This document shows positions 30,596 to 39,876 of a stretch of DNA of 64,000 nucleotides, piece by piece. The notes below the pieces were generated by a model. The model did not search any database and was not told the origin of the DNA. It saw nothing but the letters and a program-made list of their open reading frames with translations. The stretch covers positions 1 through 64,000 of the forward strand of contig CAUJHG010000047.1 in NCBI GenBank assembly GCA_963204785.1, read 5' to 3'. A program made the translations under genes and the position numbers. Source of the DNA: Pseudomonadota bacterium. Lineage in GTDB: Bacteria; Pseudomonadota; Gammaproteobacteria; Burkholderiales; Burkholderiaceae_E. How positions within the stretch are numbered: the stretch's first letter is position 1; each line of letters starts with the position of its first letter.

Positions 30596-31602
30596 CACCA
30601 GCTCCCCGAGGCGCCGCCGCCGCCGAACCCGCCGCCTCCGCCGCTGAAGCCCCCGCCTCCGCCGCCACCTCCGCCGCCCCAGCGATCGCCCCCGGTCCAG
30701 ATCACCGGACCGCCGCGCGACCCTGGGCGCCCGCCCGGACGCATCCCCCCGCCACCGCTGGCCGCGAAGGCGAGGAAGAACAGGAAGGCGAACACACCGA
30801 CCGCGCCCGCCAGCGGCAGCGAAAGGCCCTTCATCAGGGCGAGCAGCCCCGCGCCCGCGCCGCCGGCCAGCGAGCCGAGCACGCGCCCGAGCACCACGGT
30901 GGCGATCATGCCCCCGACGAGGATCACGAACAGCCCTTCGAGCCAGCCGGGCTCGCCCCCCTCGGCCTGCGCCCCTGTCTTCGGTTCAGGCAACGGCTCG
31001 CCGTCGATCAGCTTGCCGATCGCGCCGACTCCGGCCTGGAGTCCGCCGAAGAAGTCGCCCTCCCGGAAGTGCGGTGAGATCGTGTCGGCGATGATCCGGC
31101 GCGCGTAGGCGTCGGGGATCGCGCCCTCCAGGCCGTAGCCGACCTCGATGCGCAGCTTCCGGTCGTCCTTGGCGACCAGCAGGATCACCCCGTCGTCGAC
31201 CGCCCGGCCGTCGACCCTGCCGCGCCCGATCTTCCAGGCGTCCGCAACGCGGATCCCGTACTCCTCGATGGTCTCGGGCTGCGTCGTGGGCAGCATCAGC
31301 ACCACCACCTGGGCGCCCTTGCGCTGCTCGATCGCCGCGAGCTGCGACTCGAGCGTGGCGCGCTGCGTCGCGTCGAGCGTGCCGGTGATGTCGGTCACCC
31401 GCGCAGTGAGCGCGGGCACCGGTTGCTCGGCGCGCGCGCCGACCGGCAGCACCGCCACCAGCAGCCACACCAGCGCCGCCAGCGCGCCGCCCAGCCATCC
31501 ATTGCCACGCGCGGGGCGGGAAGGATCGCCCGGTGGCGCCCGAAGCCCCCGGGCGCCCCGTCGCGCCCGGCTCGTCCGGGTCTGCGCAGAGGGGACGGCC
31601 AC
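30595..31602 (-). CDS. TPM-domain (YgcG-like) membrane protein with Gly-rich tail
   Basis: A 335-residue exported protein. A hydrophobic segment near residues 36-56 serves as signal peptide or anchor. The TPM domain follows (VTDITGTLDATQRATLESQL, then TIEEYGIRVADAWKIGR, DDGVILLVAKDDRKLRIEVGYG). Two further hydrophobic stretches lie between about 215 and 280. The end is an almost pure glycine tail with a terminal ASGSW. This architecture is standard for proteins encoded next to LemA. The start is GTG at 31602, 3 bases after the lemA stop. Confidence 0.88.
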   Translation of the reverse strand: MAVPSAQTRTSRARRGARGLRAPPGDPSRPARGNGWLGGALAALVWLLVAVLPVGARAEQPVPALTARVTDITGTLDATQRATLESQLAAIEQRKGAQVVVLMLPTTQPETIEEYGIRVADAWKIGRGRVDGRAVDDGVILLVAKDDRKLRIEVGYGLEGAIPDAYARRIIADTISPHFREGDFFGGLQAGVGAIGKLIDGEPLPEPKTGAQAEGGEPGWLEGLFVILVGGMIATVVLGRVLGSLAGGAGAGLLALMKGLSLPLAGAVGVFAFLFFLAFAASGGGGMRPGGRPGSRGGPVIWTGGDRWGGGGGGGGGGFSGGGGGFGGGGASGSW

Positions 31603-31605
31603 CGC

Positions 31606-32214
31606 CTACTTCGACTCGCCGGCCGGCCGGCCGAAGTCGACCTTCGGAGCGCTCGAGATCTCGCGCTCGTTCTCGACCGAGAACTGCGGCTTGACCGGGT
31701 GGCGGAAGATCATCGCGGTCAGGTTCACCGGGAACTGGCGCACCAGCACGTTGTAGGCCTGCACCGAGTCGATGTAGCGCTTGCGTGCGACCGAGATCCG
31801 GTTCTCGGTGCCCTCGAGCTGCGCCTGCAGATCGCGGAAGTTGGCGTCGGACTTCAGTTGCGGGTAGTTCTCGGCGATCACCAGCAGCCGCGACAGCGCG
31901 CTGCCCACCTCCTGCTGCGCCTGCTCGAACTTCTTCAGCGACTCGGGGTCACCGGGGTTCACCTGGATCTGGCCGACCCGCGAGCGCGCCTCGGTGACCC
32001 GGGTGAACACCTCCTTCTCGTGTTCGGCGAAGCCCTTGACCGTGTTGACCAGGTTGGGGATCAGGTCGGCGCGCCGCTGGTACTGGTTCAGCACCTCCGA
32101 CCAGGCGGACTTGGTGGCCTCGTCGGCCGACTGGATGTCGTTGTAGCCGCAGCCACCGAGGCCGAGCGCCACGAACACGGCCAGGAACATGCGGGTGAAC
32201 CAGCGTTGGGACAT
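31606..32214 (-). CDS. lemA: LemA family lipoprotein
   Basis: A 202-residue LemA protein. The N terminus has a signal peptide ending in the lipobox LGGC (Cys22), so it should be lipid-anchored. The helical domain includes QYQRRADLIPNLVNTVKG and PQLKSDANFRDLQAQLEGTE, the family signatures, and the end AMIFRHPVKPQFSVE. LemA is widely conserved but its molecular function is unclear. It heads the lemA-TPM-TPM-DUF3108 group. Confidence 0.93.
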   Translation of the reverse strand: MSQRWFTRMFLAVFVALGLGGCGYNDIQSADEATKSAWSEVLNQYQRRADLIPNLVNTVKGFAEHEKEVFTRVTEARSRVGQIQVNPGDPESLKKFEQAQQEVGSALSRLLVIAENYPQLKSDANFRDLQAQLEGTENRISVARKRYIDSVQAYNVLVRQFPVNLTAMIFRHPVKPQFSVENEREISSAPKVDFGRPAGESK

Positions 32215-32291
32215 CGAAAATCTCCGTTGGGTTGATCGGGGTGCGCGCTCGCAGGCGCCGGCAGATCCGCCGGCCGCTGCGAGCGCCTGGC

Positions 32292-32843
32292 TCAGCGCTG
32301 CCGGTCCGCGCCCGCGAGGCGCGAGGCGAACTGGCGCCGGAACTTCGAGACCTTCGGGCCGATGACCACCGCGCAATAGCCCTGCTGCGGATTGCGCTCG
32401 AAGTAGCGTCGGTGCCATGCCTCGGCGGGGAACCAGTTCGTCAGCGCAACGACCTCGGTGACGATCGGGGCGTCGAAGACCCCCTCCTGCCCGAGCGCCT
32501 CGATGAAGGCGCGCGCTTCGTCGCGCTGCCGCTCGTCCACGTACATGATGGTCGAGCGGTACTGCGGCCCGACGTCGGCGCCCTGCCGGTTCGGCGTGGT
32601 CGGGTCGTGGGTCGCGAAGAAGACCTGCAGCAGATCGCGAAAACCGATGCGGTCCGCGTCGAACTCGATGCGCACCACCTCCGCGTGCCCGGTGCCGCCT
32701 TCGCAGACCTGCTCGTAGGTGGGCGAATCCAGGTGGCCGCCCGCGTAGCCTGGCTCCACCGAAATCACGCCGGCCAGTTCCTGGAACAAGGGCTCCAGGC
32801 ACCAGAAACACCCCCCGCCGAACACTGCCGTCTGCCGATCCAT
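32292..32843 (-). CDS. msrA: Peptide methionine-(S)-S-oxide reductase
   Basis: A 183-residue MsrA, which reduces the S epimer of methionine sulfoxide in proteins. The active-site motif GGGCFWC holds the catalytic Cys12. Further family blocks are [40 protein letters not shown] and QYRSTI. No signal peptide is visible, so it acts in the cytoplasm. It lies 77 bases upstream of lemA on the same strand and is divergent from gcdH. Confidence 0.96.
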   Translation of the reverse strand: MDRQTAVFGGGCFWCLEPLFQELAGVISVEPGYAGGHLDSPTYEQVCEGGTGHAEVVRIEFDADRIGFRDLLQVFFATHDPTTPNRQGADVGPQYRSTIMYVDERQRDEARAFIEALGQEGVFDAPIVTEVVALTNWFPAEAWHRRYFERNPQQGYCAVVIGPKVSKFRRQFASRLAGADRQR

Positions 32844-33019
32844 CTCCGTCTCCCTTCGGCCAGCGCCCGCCCTGTACGTCGGCCGGGCGCCGTCTCAGCC
32901 GCGATTATCCCGCGCCGGCCGCGAACGCGCCTGCGGAACGCGCCTGCGCCCCGGCGCGAGGACTGTCGCCGGGCACGCGCCGGCGTTACCATCGTGCGCC
33001 ACCGAACCCGGAGATCACC

Positions 33020-34234
33020 ATGACCGCGCAAGCCCCGCATTCCCGATCCAAGGCCTCCTTCAACTGGGCCGACCCGCTGCTGCTGGACTCGCAGCTCACC
33101 GACGAGGAGCGCATGGTGCGCGAGGCGGCCGCCGCCTACTGCCAGGACCGGCTCGCGCCGCGGGTGCTCGAGGCCTTCCGGCACGAGAAGACCGACCCGG
33201 AGATCTTCCGGGAGATGGGCGAGCTCGGCCTGCTCGGCCCGACCATCCCGGCCGAATACGGCGGTCCTGGACTGAACTACGTCAGCTACGGTCTGATCGC
33301 CCGCGAAGTCGAGCGGGTGGACTCCGGCTACCGCTCGATGATGAGCGTGCAGAGCTCACTGGTGATGGTGCCGATCTTCGAGTTCGGCACCGAGGACCAG
33401 AAGCGCAGGTATCTGCCGAAACTGGCCAGCGGCGAGTGGATTGGCTGCTTCGGCCTGACCGAGCCGAACCACGGTTCGGACCCCGGGTCGATGGAGACCC
33501 GGGCGAAGAAGGTGCCGGGCGGCTACGAGCTGACCGGCAGCAAGATGTGGATCAGCAATGCGCCGATCGCCACGGTGTTCGTGGTCTGGGCGAAGTGCGT
33601 CGGCGGCGAGCACGACGGGAAGATCAAGGGCTTCATCCTCGAGAAGGGGATGAAGGGGCTGTCCGCGCCCGCGATCCACGGCAAGGTCGGGCTACGCGCG
33701 TCGATCACCGGAGAGGTCGTGATGGACCAGGTGCCGGTCTCCGACGAGCAGCTGATGCCGGGCGTCGAGGGGCTGAAGGGTCCGTTCACCTGCCTGAACT
33801 CGGCGCGCTACGGGATCGCCTGGGGCGCGCTCGGCTCGGCCGAGGACTGCTGGCACCGCGCGCGCCAGTACGTACTCGACCGCAAGCAGTTCGGCCGGCC
33901 GCTCGCGGCGAACCAGCTGATCCAGAAGAAGCTCGCCGACATGCAGACCGAGATCACCCTCGGGCTGCAGGGCTGCCTGCGCCTGGGCCGCATGAAGGAC
34001 GAAGGCAGCGCCGCGGTCGAGATCACCTCGATCATGAAGCGCAACTCCTGCGGCAAGGCGCTCGACATCGCCCGGATGGCGCGCGACATGATGGGCGGCA
34101 ACGGCATCTCCGACGAGTTCGGCGTCGCCCGCCACATGGTCAACCTCGAGGTGGTCAACACCTACGAGGGCACGCACGACATCCACGCGCTGATCCTGGG
34201 TCGCGCGCAGACCGGGATCCAGGCCTTCTCCTGA
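33020..34234 (+). CDS. gcdH: Glutaryl-CoA dehydrogenase
   Basis: A 404-residue FAD-dependent acyl-CoA dehydrogenase that oxidises and decarboxylates glutaryl-CoA to crotonyl-CoA, in lysine, tryptophan and benzoyl-CoA degradation. Features specific to this subfamily include Arg105 in [15 protein letters not shown], which holds the substrate carboxylate, and the catalytic Glu383 in [20 protein letters not shown]. Flavin contacts are in [16 protein letters not shown] and [10 protein letters not shown]. It is divergent from msrA and convergent with an MFS gene only 7 bases away. No crotonase genes are adjacent. Confidence 0.95.
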   Translation: MTAQAPHSRSKASFNWADPLLLDSQLTDEERMVREAAAAYCQDRLAPRVLEAFRHEKTDPEIFREMGELGLLGPTIPAEYGGPGLNYVSYGLIAREVERVDSGYRSMMSVQSSLVMVPIFEFGTEDQKRRYLPKLASGEWIGCFGLTEPNHGSDPGSMETRAKKVPGGYELTGSKMWISNAPIATVFVVWAKCVGGEHDGKIKGFILEKGMKGLSAPAIHGKVGLRASITGEVVMDQVPVSDEQLMPGVEGLKGPFTCLNSARYGIAWGALGSAEDCWHRARQYVLDRKQFGRPLAANQLIQKKLADMQTEITLGLQGCLRLGRMKDEGSAAVEITSIMKRNSCGKALDIARMARDMMGGNGISDEFGVARHMVNLEVVNTYEGTHDIHALILGRAQTGIQAFS

Positions 34235-34241
34235 TCCGCGC

Positions 34242-35474
34242 TCAGCGGGTGGGCTGGCGGCGCTGCAGCCGTCGCGCCCACCACCACGGCAGCAGTGCGG
34301 CCACGACCAGCACCGCCGCCATCGCGATCGCCGCCTGCTGGGCGCCGGTGAGGTCGACCACGACGCCCGCCAGGCTGGGGCCGAGCATCGAGCCCGCGCC
34401 CGAGCCCGTGGCGAAGAAGCCCAGCGCCACCGCACGCCGGGCAGGCGCGGCGGACATCGCGAGCTGCGCGCCCATCACGCCGGGCGTGCAGCCCATCGCC
34501 ACCCCGGCCAGCAGGAACAGCGGCACTGCGCCTCCGGTGAGCAGGGCCAGCCCGATCGCCGCGCCCGAGAGCAGGCAGCCGATGGCGAGCACCAGCGACG
34601 GGCGGCCCAGGCGATCGGCGAGCCAGCCACCCCAGGGCTGGGTCGCGACCAGCGCCCACCCGGACAGGCTCACCGCGAACCCGGCCGCCTCGAGCGACCA
34701 GCCGGCCGAGGTGAGCCAGGTGGGCGCGAACGCGATGAACGCTGTGTAGCCGATGTTGAGCACCATCCACGAGACCGAGATCGCGACGGCGGCCCCCAGC
34801 CCCGCGAGCCCCTTGCCGGTGTCGGCGACGAGCTGCTTCGCGGCAAGCGCCGATGCGGAAGCGGGGGCGCTGCCTGCGGCCCCGTCGCCGTCGGTTCCCG
34901 CGAAGATCCGCGGCAGCCGCCAGGCCGCCAGCAGCGCCAGCACCGCGTAGGCGGCAGCGACCGCCAGCGCTGCCCGCCAGCCGCCCTGCTGCGCGACCCC
35001 GCCCAGCAGGGCCAGCGCGAACGCGATGCCGAGCGGCCAGGCGCCCAGCACCGTACCGGTCGCAGTGGACAGCCGGCCGCCCATGAAGCGGTCGGTGGCC
35101 ATCTTGAGCAGCACGATCTGCACCAGGGCCGCACCCGCGCCCGCGACCACGCGTGCCGCGAACATCGACACAAACCCGGGCGCGATCGCGGTGAGCACCC
35201 CGCCGACCACGGTGAGGGCGAGCGATGCCAGCAGCACGCGCCGCTCCCCGAAGCGCTGGATCACCACTCCCCCGGGGATCGACAGCAGCACCGCGGGCAG
35301 CACGTAGGCGCCGATCAGCGAGCCGACCTCGGTATAGGACAGGCCCAGCTCGGCGACCAGCAGCGGCGCCACCACCGCCACCGAGTGGAACTGGAAGCCG
35401 GCCACCATGCGCACCGCCACCAGGGCGGCGAGCGTGCCGAGCGCCGCGCGGTCCCAGCGCCCCGCCGCGCTCAT
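34242..35474 (-). CDS. MFS transporter (CynX-like)
   Basis: A 410-residue carrier with about 12 membrane helices. IPGGVVIQRFGERRVLLAS is the loop 2-3 motif and VAGAGAALVQIVLLKMATDRF resembles the helix 4 region of the cyanate/nitrate-type group. LADRLGRPSLVLAIG is the matching motif in the second half. The start at 35474 follows the MaoC gene by 37 bases on the same strand, so they may share a message. The substrate is unknown. Confidence 0.85.
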   Translation of the reverse strand: MSAAGRWDRAALGTLAALVAVRMVAGFQFHSVAVVAPLLVAELGLSYTEVGSLIGAYVLPAVLLSIPGGVVIQRFGERRVLLASLALTVVGGVLTAIAPGFVSMFAARVVAGAGAALVQIVLLKMATDRFMGGRLSTATGTVLGAWPLGIAFALALLGGVAQQGGWRAALAVAAAYAVLALLAAWRLPRIFAGTDGDGAAGSAPASASALAAKQLVADTGKGLAGLGAAVAISVSWMVLNIGYTAFIAFAPTWLTSAGWSLEAAGFAVSLSGWALVATQPWGGWLADRLGRPSLVLAIGCLLSGAAIGLALLTGGAVPLFLLAGVAMGCTPGVMGAQLAMSAAPARRAVALGFFATGSGAGSMLGPSLAGVVVDLTGAQQAAIAMAAVLVVAALLPWWWARRLQRRQPTR

Positions 35475-35511
35475 CGGAGCAGCGCGCCCATGCGCCGGAC
35501 TGCGCGCCGGC

Positions 35512-35970
35512 TCACGCGTAGCGCCGCGAGATCGATTCGGCGACGCACACCGGGCGATCGCTGCCCTTGCGCTCGATGGTGAACTCCCACACCAGCTGCA
35601 GTCCGTCGTGCGGCAGCGGCTCGGCCGACAGCAGCCGGATCCGTGCGCGCAGCTCGCTGCCCACCGGAACCGGAGCGGTGAAGCGCACCCGGTTCAGGCC
35701 ATAGTGCACGCCCATCCGCAGGTTCTTCATCTCGACGCTGCGCTCGAGGAACATCGGCAGCAACGACAGGGTCAGCAAGCCCTGTGCGATCGTGGTCCCG
35801 AAGGGGCCGAGCGCCGCACGTTCCGGATCGACGTGGATCCACTGGAAATCGTCGGTGGCCTTCGCGAACTGATCGATGCGATCCTGCGTGATCGGCTCCC
35901 AGTCGCTGACCGCGACCTCCTGCCCGACCAGCGTCGCAAGCTCGGCCAGCGTCTCGAAACTCCTCCTCAT
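35512..35970 (-). CDS. MaoC-like (R)-hydratase
   Basis: A 152-residue single hot-dog protein of the MaoC/NodN group, with hydratase activity on enoyl-CoA in characterised members. The catalytic dyad is in the segment FAKATDDFQWIHVDPERA, where Asp and His match the D-x4-H pattern; the following GPFGTTIAQGLLTLSLLP is the hydratase-2 loop. No signal peptide is seen. Its neighbours (glutaryl-CoA dehydrogenase, MFS carrier) suggest fatty or aromatic acid use, but the exact step is not clear. Confidence 0.87.
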   Translation of the reverse strand: MRRSFETLAELATLVGQEVAVSDWEPITQDRIDQFAKATDDFQWIHVDPERAALGPFGTTIAQGLLTLSLLPMFLERSVEMKNLRMGVHYGLNRVRFTAPVPVGSELRARIRLLSAEPLPHDGLQLVWEFTIERKGSDRPVCVAESISRRYA

Positions 35971-36077
35971 CGCAATCTCCTGTCAGCCTGGGGCGTCGGC
36001 AGTGGGCTGGGCACTAGTGTAGCGACAGCAGCACCGCGCAGCCGCGGGAGGCTTCCTGCGCCGCCCGGCAGCATGGC

Positions 36078-36920
36078 TCAGGGCAGCAGCGCGACATCGT
36101 CCGCCGCACCGGGGTGCCCTGCCGCTGCCAGCAGCAGCTCCAGGCAGCGATCCTCGTCGCTGGCGCTGGTGTCGACGGTGAAGTCGGCAAGCAGGTAGAG
36201 GCGCTCGCGTTGCGCCAGCAGCGCGCGCAGCTCCACCAGCGGGTGCTCGCGCCCCTGCAGCGGGCGCAGATCGTTCTGTGCGGTCACCCTGGCGATCAGG
36301 TCTTCCGGCGCGGCCTTGAGCCAGACGGTGAGCGCACGGCTGCGCAGCAGCTGCCAGGTCTGCGGCTCGAGCACCACCGAACCGCCGACCGCGAGCACGC
36401 AGCGCGCATTCCCGTCGATCAGTCGGGTGAGCACCTGGCGTTCGCAGTCCCGGTAGGCCTGCTGTTCGCCGCGCGCGAGCACCGAGGCCAGCGGCTCGCC
36501 CATCTCGCGCTCGATCTCGGCGCTCAGCTCGAAGAAGGGCAGCTCGAGGCGCGTGGCGAGCCGCGCGCCCAGCGTCGACTTGCCGGCGCCGCGTACGCCG
36601 ACCAGCGCGATCCGGCCGCCGCGGTCGACGTCCACCAGTTGCCCGATCAGATCGAGGAGCTCAGTGCCGAGCGCTGCGGCCACGCGCCGGATCAGCAGGA
36701 TCGATCCGTTGCCGCCGCCCGACTCGAGCTGCGCCAGGTAGCGCTCCGAGACACCCGAACGCTCGGCGAGGCGGCGGCGCGTCAGGCCTGCGCGGCCACG
36801 CGCCCGGCGCACTCTCAGGCCGAGTTGCTCGAGGAAGGCGATCTCGTCGGACGACTTCGCTGCCATGCCAGTCGGTTCCCGGAAGGTGGCGACGCCGCGG
36901 CCTACAGGCCCGCGGCTCAT
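36078..36920 (-). CDS. XRE regulator with shikimate-kinase-like domain (BzdR/BoxR type)
   Basis: A 280-residue transcription factor. An XRE helix-turn-helix lies at about residues 33-95 (RRARGRAGLTRRRLAERSGV, YLAQLESGGGNGSILLIRRV). A shikimate-kinase-like domain follows from about 103, with Walker A GVRGAGKS at 108-115. This pair of domains is that of BzdR and BoxR, which repress benzoate/benzoyl-CoA genes and use the kinase-like domain to sense benzoyl-CoA. No box or bzd genes are in this window. I take the ATG at 36920 because it overlaps the Sua5 stop (ATGA) and follows AGGCGG; the ATG at 36866 is an alternative closer to family N termini. Confidence 0.85.
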   Translation of the reverse strand: MSRGPVGRGVATFREPTGMAAKSSDEIAFLEQLGLRVRRARGRAGLTRRRLAERSGVSERYLAQLESGGGNGSILLIRRVAAALGTELLDLIGQLVDVDRGGRIALVGVRGAGKSTLGARLATRLELPFFELSAEIEREMGEPLASVLARGEQQAYRDCERQVLTRLIDGNARCVLAVGGSVVLEPQTWQLLRSRALTVWLKAAPEDLIARVTAQNDLRPLQGREHPLVELRALLAQRERLYLLADFTVDTSASDEDRCLELLLAAAGHPGAADDVALLP

Positions 36921-37957
36921 CCGCCTGGCGCGAAGCTGGCCGCGGCGCGCGCAAGGCGATCACGCGCGGCGTCCCAGTCGGCCTCAGCGGGCAGGGACTC
37001 GACCAGGATGCGATCCAGACCCAGCGCATCCAGCGAGCGCAGGCCCGCGTAGAGCTTGTGCCCGAAGCGCACCGGATCGTCGTCGGCCGCTTCCCAGTGT
37101 GCCAGCGCCGATGACGCGGGGCGCTGCCGGCACCAGGCTGCGACGCGCAGCCCGGCAGCCGCGAGCGTGGCGATGCGCGCGGCAAGCGCAGGGGTCTCGA
37201 CGAGCTCCAGCGGCGTGTGCGGCGCGTAGTGCGCAGCCAGCGTTCCCGAGGCGCGCGGCGCCTGCGCGTCGCGCCGGCCGAGCCGGCGTCCCAGCACCGC
37301 CTCGATGCGCGCCGCCGCAAGCCCGCCCGGCCGCATCAGCACCGGCGTGCCGCGCGAGAGGTCGACGATGGTGGACTCGAGCCCGAACTCGCAGGGCCCG
37401 CCGTCGAGCACCAGCGTCAGCTCACCCTGGGCGTGCTGCGCGAGGTCGGCTGCAACGTGCTCTGCGCGGGTCGGGCTCACGCGCCCGAAGCGGTTGGCCG
37501 AGGGTGCCGCGACCCCGCGTCCGCCCAGCCTGGCGAAGGCCCGCAGCAGCGCCAGCGCCACCGGATGCGCCGGACAGCGCAGCCCCACGGTCGCTTCGCC
37601 GCCACAGGCGTGGTCGGGAGCCTCGGCTCGGCGCCGCACGATCAGCGTCAGCGGCCCCGGCCAGAACGCCGCGGCCAGCCGCTGCCCGTCCTCGCCCAGA
37701 TCGCCCCACCAGGCGGCCGCCTCCACGTCCGCGACGTGGACGATCAGCGGGTGATCCGCCGGGCGCCCCTTGATCCGGTAGATCGCCTGCACCGCCTGCG
37801 CACAGCTCGCGTCGCCACCGAGGCCATAGACCGTCTCGGTGGGAAAGGCGAGCACCTCGCCCGCGGCGAGCCGCCGGGCCCCCTCCTCGATCGCGTCGGC
37901 GTCGGCGCGGCGAAGCTGCGGCGCGCCCGGCGGCATGGAGAGCTTCGATCCGACCAT
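36917..37957 (-). CDS. L-threonylcarbamoyladenylate synthase (Sua5 type)
   Basis: A 346-residue enzyme that makes threonylcarbamoyl-AMP from Thr, bicarbonate and ATP, the first step toward t6A37 in ANN-reading tRNAs. The TsaC/YrdC fold covers residues 1 to about 210 (LAFPTETVYGLGGDA, YRIKGRPADHPLIVHV, PAHPVALALL, APSANRFGRVSPT). A linker (SGTLAAHYAPHTPLELV) leads to the C-terminal Sua5 domain, making this the longer Sua5 form. It starts 8 bases after the purK stop; an in-frame ATG at 37936 is possible. Confidence 0.94.
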   Translation of the reverse strand: MVGSKLSMPPGAPQLRRADADAIEEGARRLAAGEVLAFPTETVYGLGGDASCAQAVQAIYRIKGRPADHPLIVHVADVEAAAWWGDLGEDGQRLAAAFWPGPLTLIVRRRAEAPDHACGGEATVGLRCPAHPVALALLRAFARLGGRGVAAPSANRFGRVSPTRAEHVAADLAQHAQGELTLVLDGGPCEFGLESTIVDLSRGTPVLMRPGGLAAARIEAVLGRRLGRRDAQAPRASGTLAAHYAPHTPLELVETPALAARIATLAAAGLRVAAWCRQRPASSALAHWEAADDDPVRFGHKLYAGLRSLDALGLDRILVESLPAEADWDAARDRLARAAASFAPGG

Positions 37958-37965
37958 CGAGGCGC

Positions 37966-39156
37966 TCAGCCGACGATGCCGAGCTCGCGCTCGATCTGCG
38001 CCGCCACCTGCGCCGCCTGCTCCAGGGACTCGCCCAGCACCGTGACGTGGCCCATCTTCCGGCCGCGGCGCGCCTCGGTCTTGCCGTACAGATGCAGCTT
38101 GGCCTGCGGGTGGCGCAGCACCAGCGTCCAGTCCGGCTCGCGCGGTTCGCGCGCGTGCGCGCTCCCGAACCAGAGGTCGCCCAGCAGGTTGATCATCACG
38201 GTCGGATCGTGCTGGCGCACCGCCCCCAGCGGCAGCCCGGCCATCACGCGCGCCTGCTGCTCGAACTGGCTGGTCACGCAGGCGTCGATCGTGTAGTGGC
38301 CGCTGTTGTGCGGACGCGGCGCCATCTCGTTGACCACCAGCGCACCGTCGTCGAGCACGAAGAACTCGACACAGAGCACGCCGACGTAGTCCATCGCGCG
38401 CGCGATCTCCAGCGCGGCCCCGGTGGCCCGCGAAGCGAGCTGCGGCGACACCCGCGCCGGCACGGTGGACACCGCGAGGATGCCGTCGCGATGGACGTTC
38501 TCGGCCACCGGGTATGCAACCGCATCGCCGTCGAAGCCGCGGGCCACCACCACGGACACCTCGAGCGCGAGCGGGAGCTGCCGCTCGAGCACGCAGGGCA
38601 CCCGGCCGAAGCGTTCGTAGGCCGCGAGGGCATCGTCCACGCCGGACACGCGCGCCTGGCCCTTGCCGTCGTAGCCGAGACGCGCGGCCTTCAGGATCCC
38701 GGGAAACAGCGAGCGATCGACGGCTCGCAGCGCCTCGGTGCTGCGGATCTCGGCGTAGGGCGCGACAGGGATGCCGCAATCGCGCACGAAGGCCTTCTCG
38801 ACCATGCGGTCCTGGGCGATCGCGACACTGGCGCCCGCGGGGCTGACCACCGTGCGTGCGGCCAGCGTCTCGAGCGCGCTGGCCGGGACGTTCTCGAACT
38901 CGGTGGTCACCGCGCGGCAGAGCCGGCCGAGTTCCTCGAGCGCTGCCGGATCGGTGTAGTCCGCGCGCAGGTGCCGGTCGGCCACTGCGCCTGCCGGGCT
39001 GTCTTCGCCGGGATCGAGCACGCAGACCCGATAGCCGAGACTCTGGGCGGCCATGCAGAACATGCGTCCGAGCTGCCCGCCACCGAGCAGCCCGAGCCAC
39101 TCGCCGGGCTGCAGCGGGGGAATCGGCAGGTGTCTCGCAGGGGACATCTCGGGCAT
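37966..39156 (-). CDS. purK: N5-carboxyaminoimidazole ribonucleotide synthase
   Basis: A 396-residue ATP-grasp enzyme that carboxylates AIR to N5-CAIR in de novo purine synthesis, working with PurE. It begins the PreATP-grasp fold with WLGLLGGGQLGRMF and YRVCVLDPGEDSPAG. The ATP-grasp core has ILKAARLGYDGKGQARV and VNEMAPRPHNSGHYTIDAC. The ATG at 39156 is preceded by GGAG at 8 bases. It lies between purE and the Sua5 gene. Confidence 0.96.
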   Translation of the reverse strand: MPEMSPARHLPIPPLQPGEWLGLLGGGQLGRMFCMAAQSLGYRVCVLDPGEDSPAGAVADRHLRADYTDPAALEELGRLCRAVTTEFENVPASALETLAARTVVSPAGASVAIAQDRMVEKAFVRDCGIPVAPYAEIRSTEALRAVDRSLFPGILKAARLGYDGKGQARVSGVDDALAAYERFGRVPCVLERQLPLALEVSVVVARGFDGDAVAYPVAENVHRDGILAVSTVPARVSPQLASRATGAALEIARAMDYVGVLCVEFFVLDDGALVVNEMAPRPHNSGHYTIDACVTSQFEQQARVMAGLPLGAVRQHDPTVMINLLGDLWFGSAHAREPREPDWTLVLRHPQAKLHLYGKTEARRGRKMGHVTVLGESLEQAAQVAAQIERELGIVG

Positions 39157-39260
39157 TCGCAGCACTCCGTGGGGGATTCGTTCTCGGGCAGGCGTGCCGG
39201 CCGGGCCCTTGCGGCGCGACCGGCCGGTGCCGGCTCCGGCCGGCGCTGCCCGCGCAGGGT

Positions 39261-39758
39261 TCAGCCCGGCGGCAGGGCCATCGCGCGGGCCGCCTCGGTC
39301 TGGCGCGCGCGGAAGGCCTCGAGGCGCGCAGCGAGGCCCGGGTCGACCGTGGCAAGCGTGGCGATCGCGTGCAGCGCGGCGTTCGCGGCCCCCGCCTCGC
39401 CGATCGCGAAGCAGGCCACCGGAATGCCCCTGGGCATCTGCACGATCGAGGGCAGGGAGTCCTCGCCGCGCAGGTATTTCGTCGGGACCGGCACGCCGAA
39501 CACCGGAACGATGGTCTTGGACGCGAGCATTCCCGGCAGGTGTGCGGCCCCGCCGGCGCCGGCGATGAGCGCGCGCAGGCCGCGGCTGCGCGCAGCCTCG
39601 GCGTAGCGGAACATCTCGTCGGGCATCCGGTGCGCGGACACCACCCGGGCCTCGTGCGGCACCTCGAACTCGCGCAGGATCGCGACCGCGTGCTGCATCA
39701 CTTCCCAGTCGCTGCTGCTGCCCATCAGCACGCCGACCAGCGGCGCGGCATCGCTCAT
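39261..39758 (-). CDS. purE: N5-CAIR mutase
   Basis: A 165-residue class I PurE that converts N5-CAIR to CAIR. The phosphate-binding start VGVLMGSSSDWEVMQHA, the HEARVVSAHRMPDEMF segment with the catalytic His, and IAGAGGAAHLPGMLAS are all present. Two ATG codons lie in tandem (39761 and 39758); the GGAGG spacing favours the second. About 100 bases separate it from purK. Confidence 0.96.
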   Translation of the reverse strand: MSDAAPLVGVLMGSSSDWEVMQHAVAILREFEVPHEARVVSAHRMPDEMFRYAEAARSRGLRALIAGAGGAAHLPGMLASKTIVPVFGVPVPTKYLRGEDSLPSIVQMPRGIPVACFAIGEAGAANAALHAIATLATVDPGLAARLEAFRARQTEAARAMALPPG

Positions 39759-39876
39759 CATCGTCCTCCGTCACGAACCGGGGCAAGGCCCGCAGCCGCG
39801 GCCGTCAGCGCAAGGGCACGGCCCCGCCACCCGTGGATGAAGCCTGCGCGGAACTGCGCGATCGCGCCGCAGCGCC

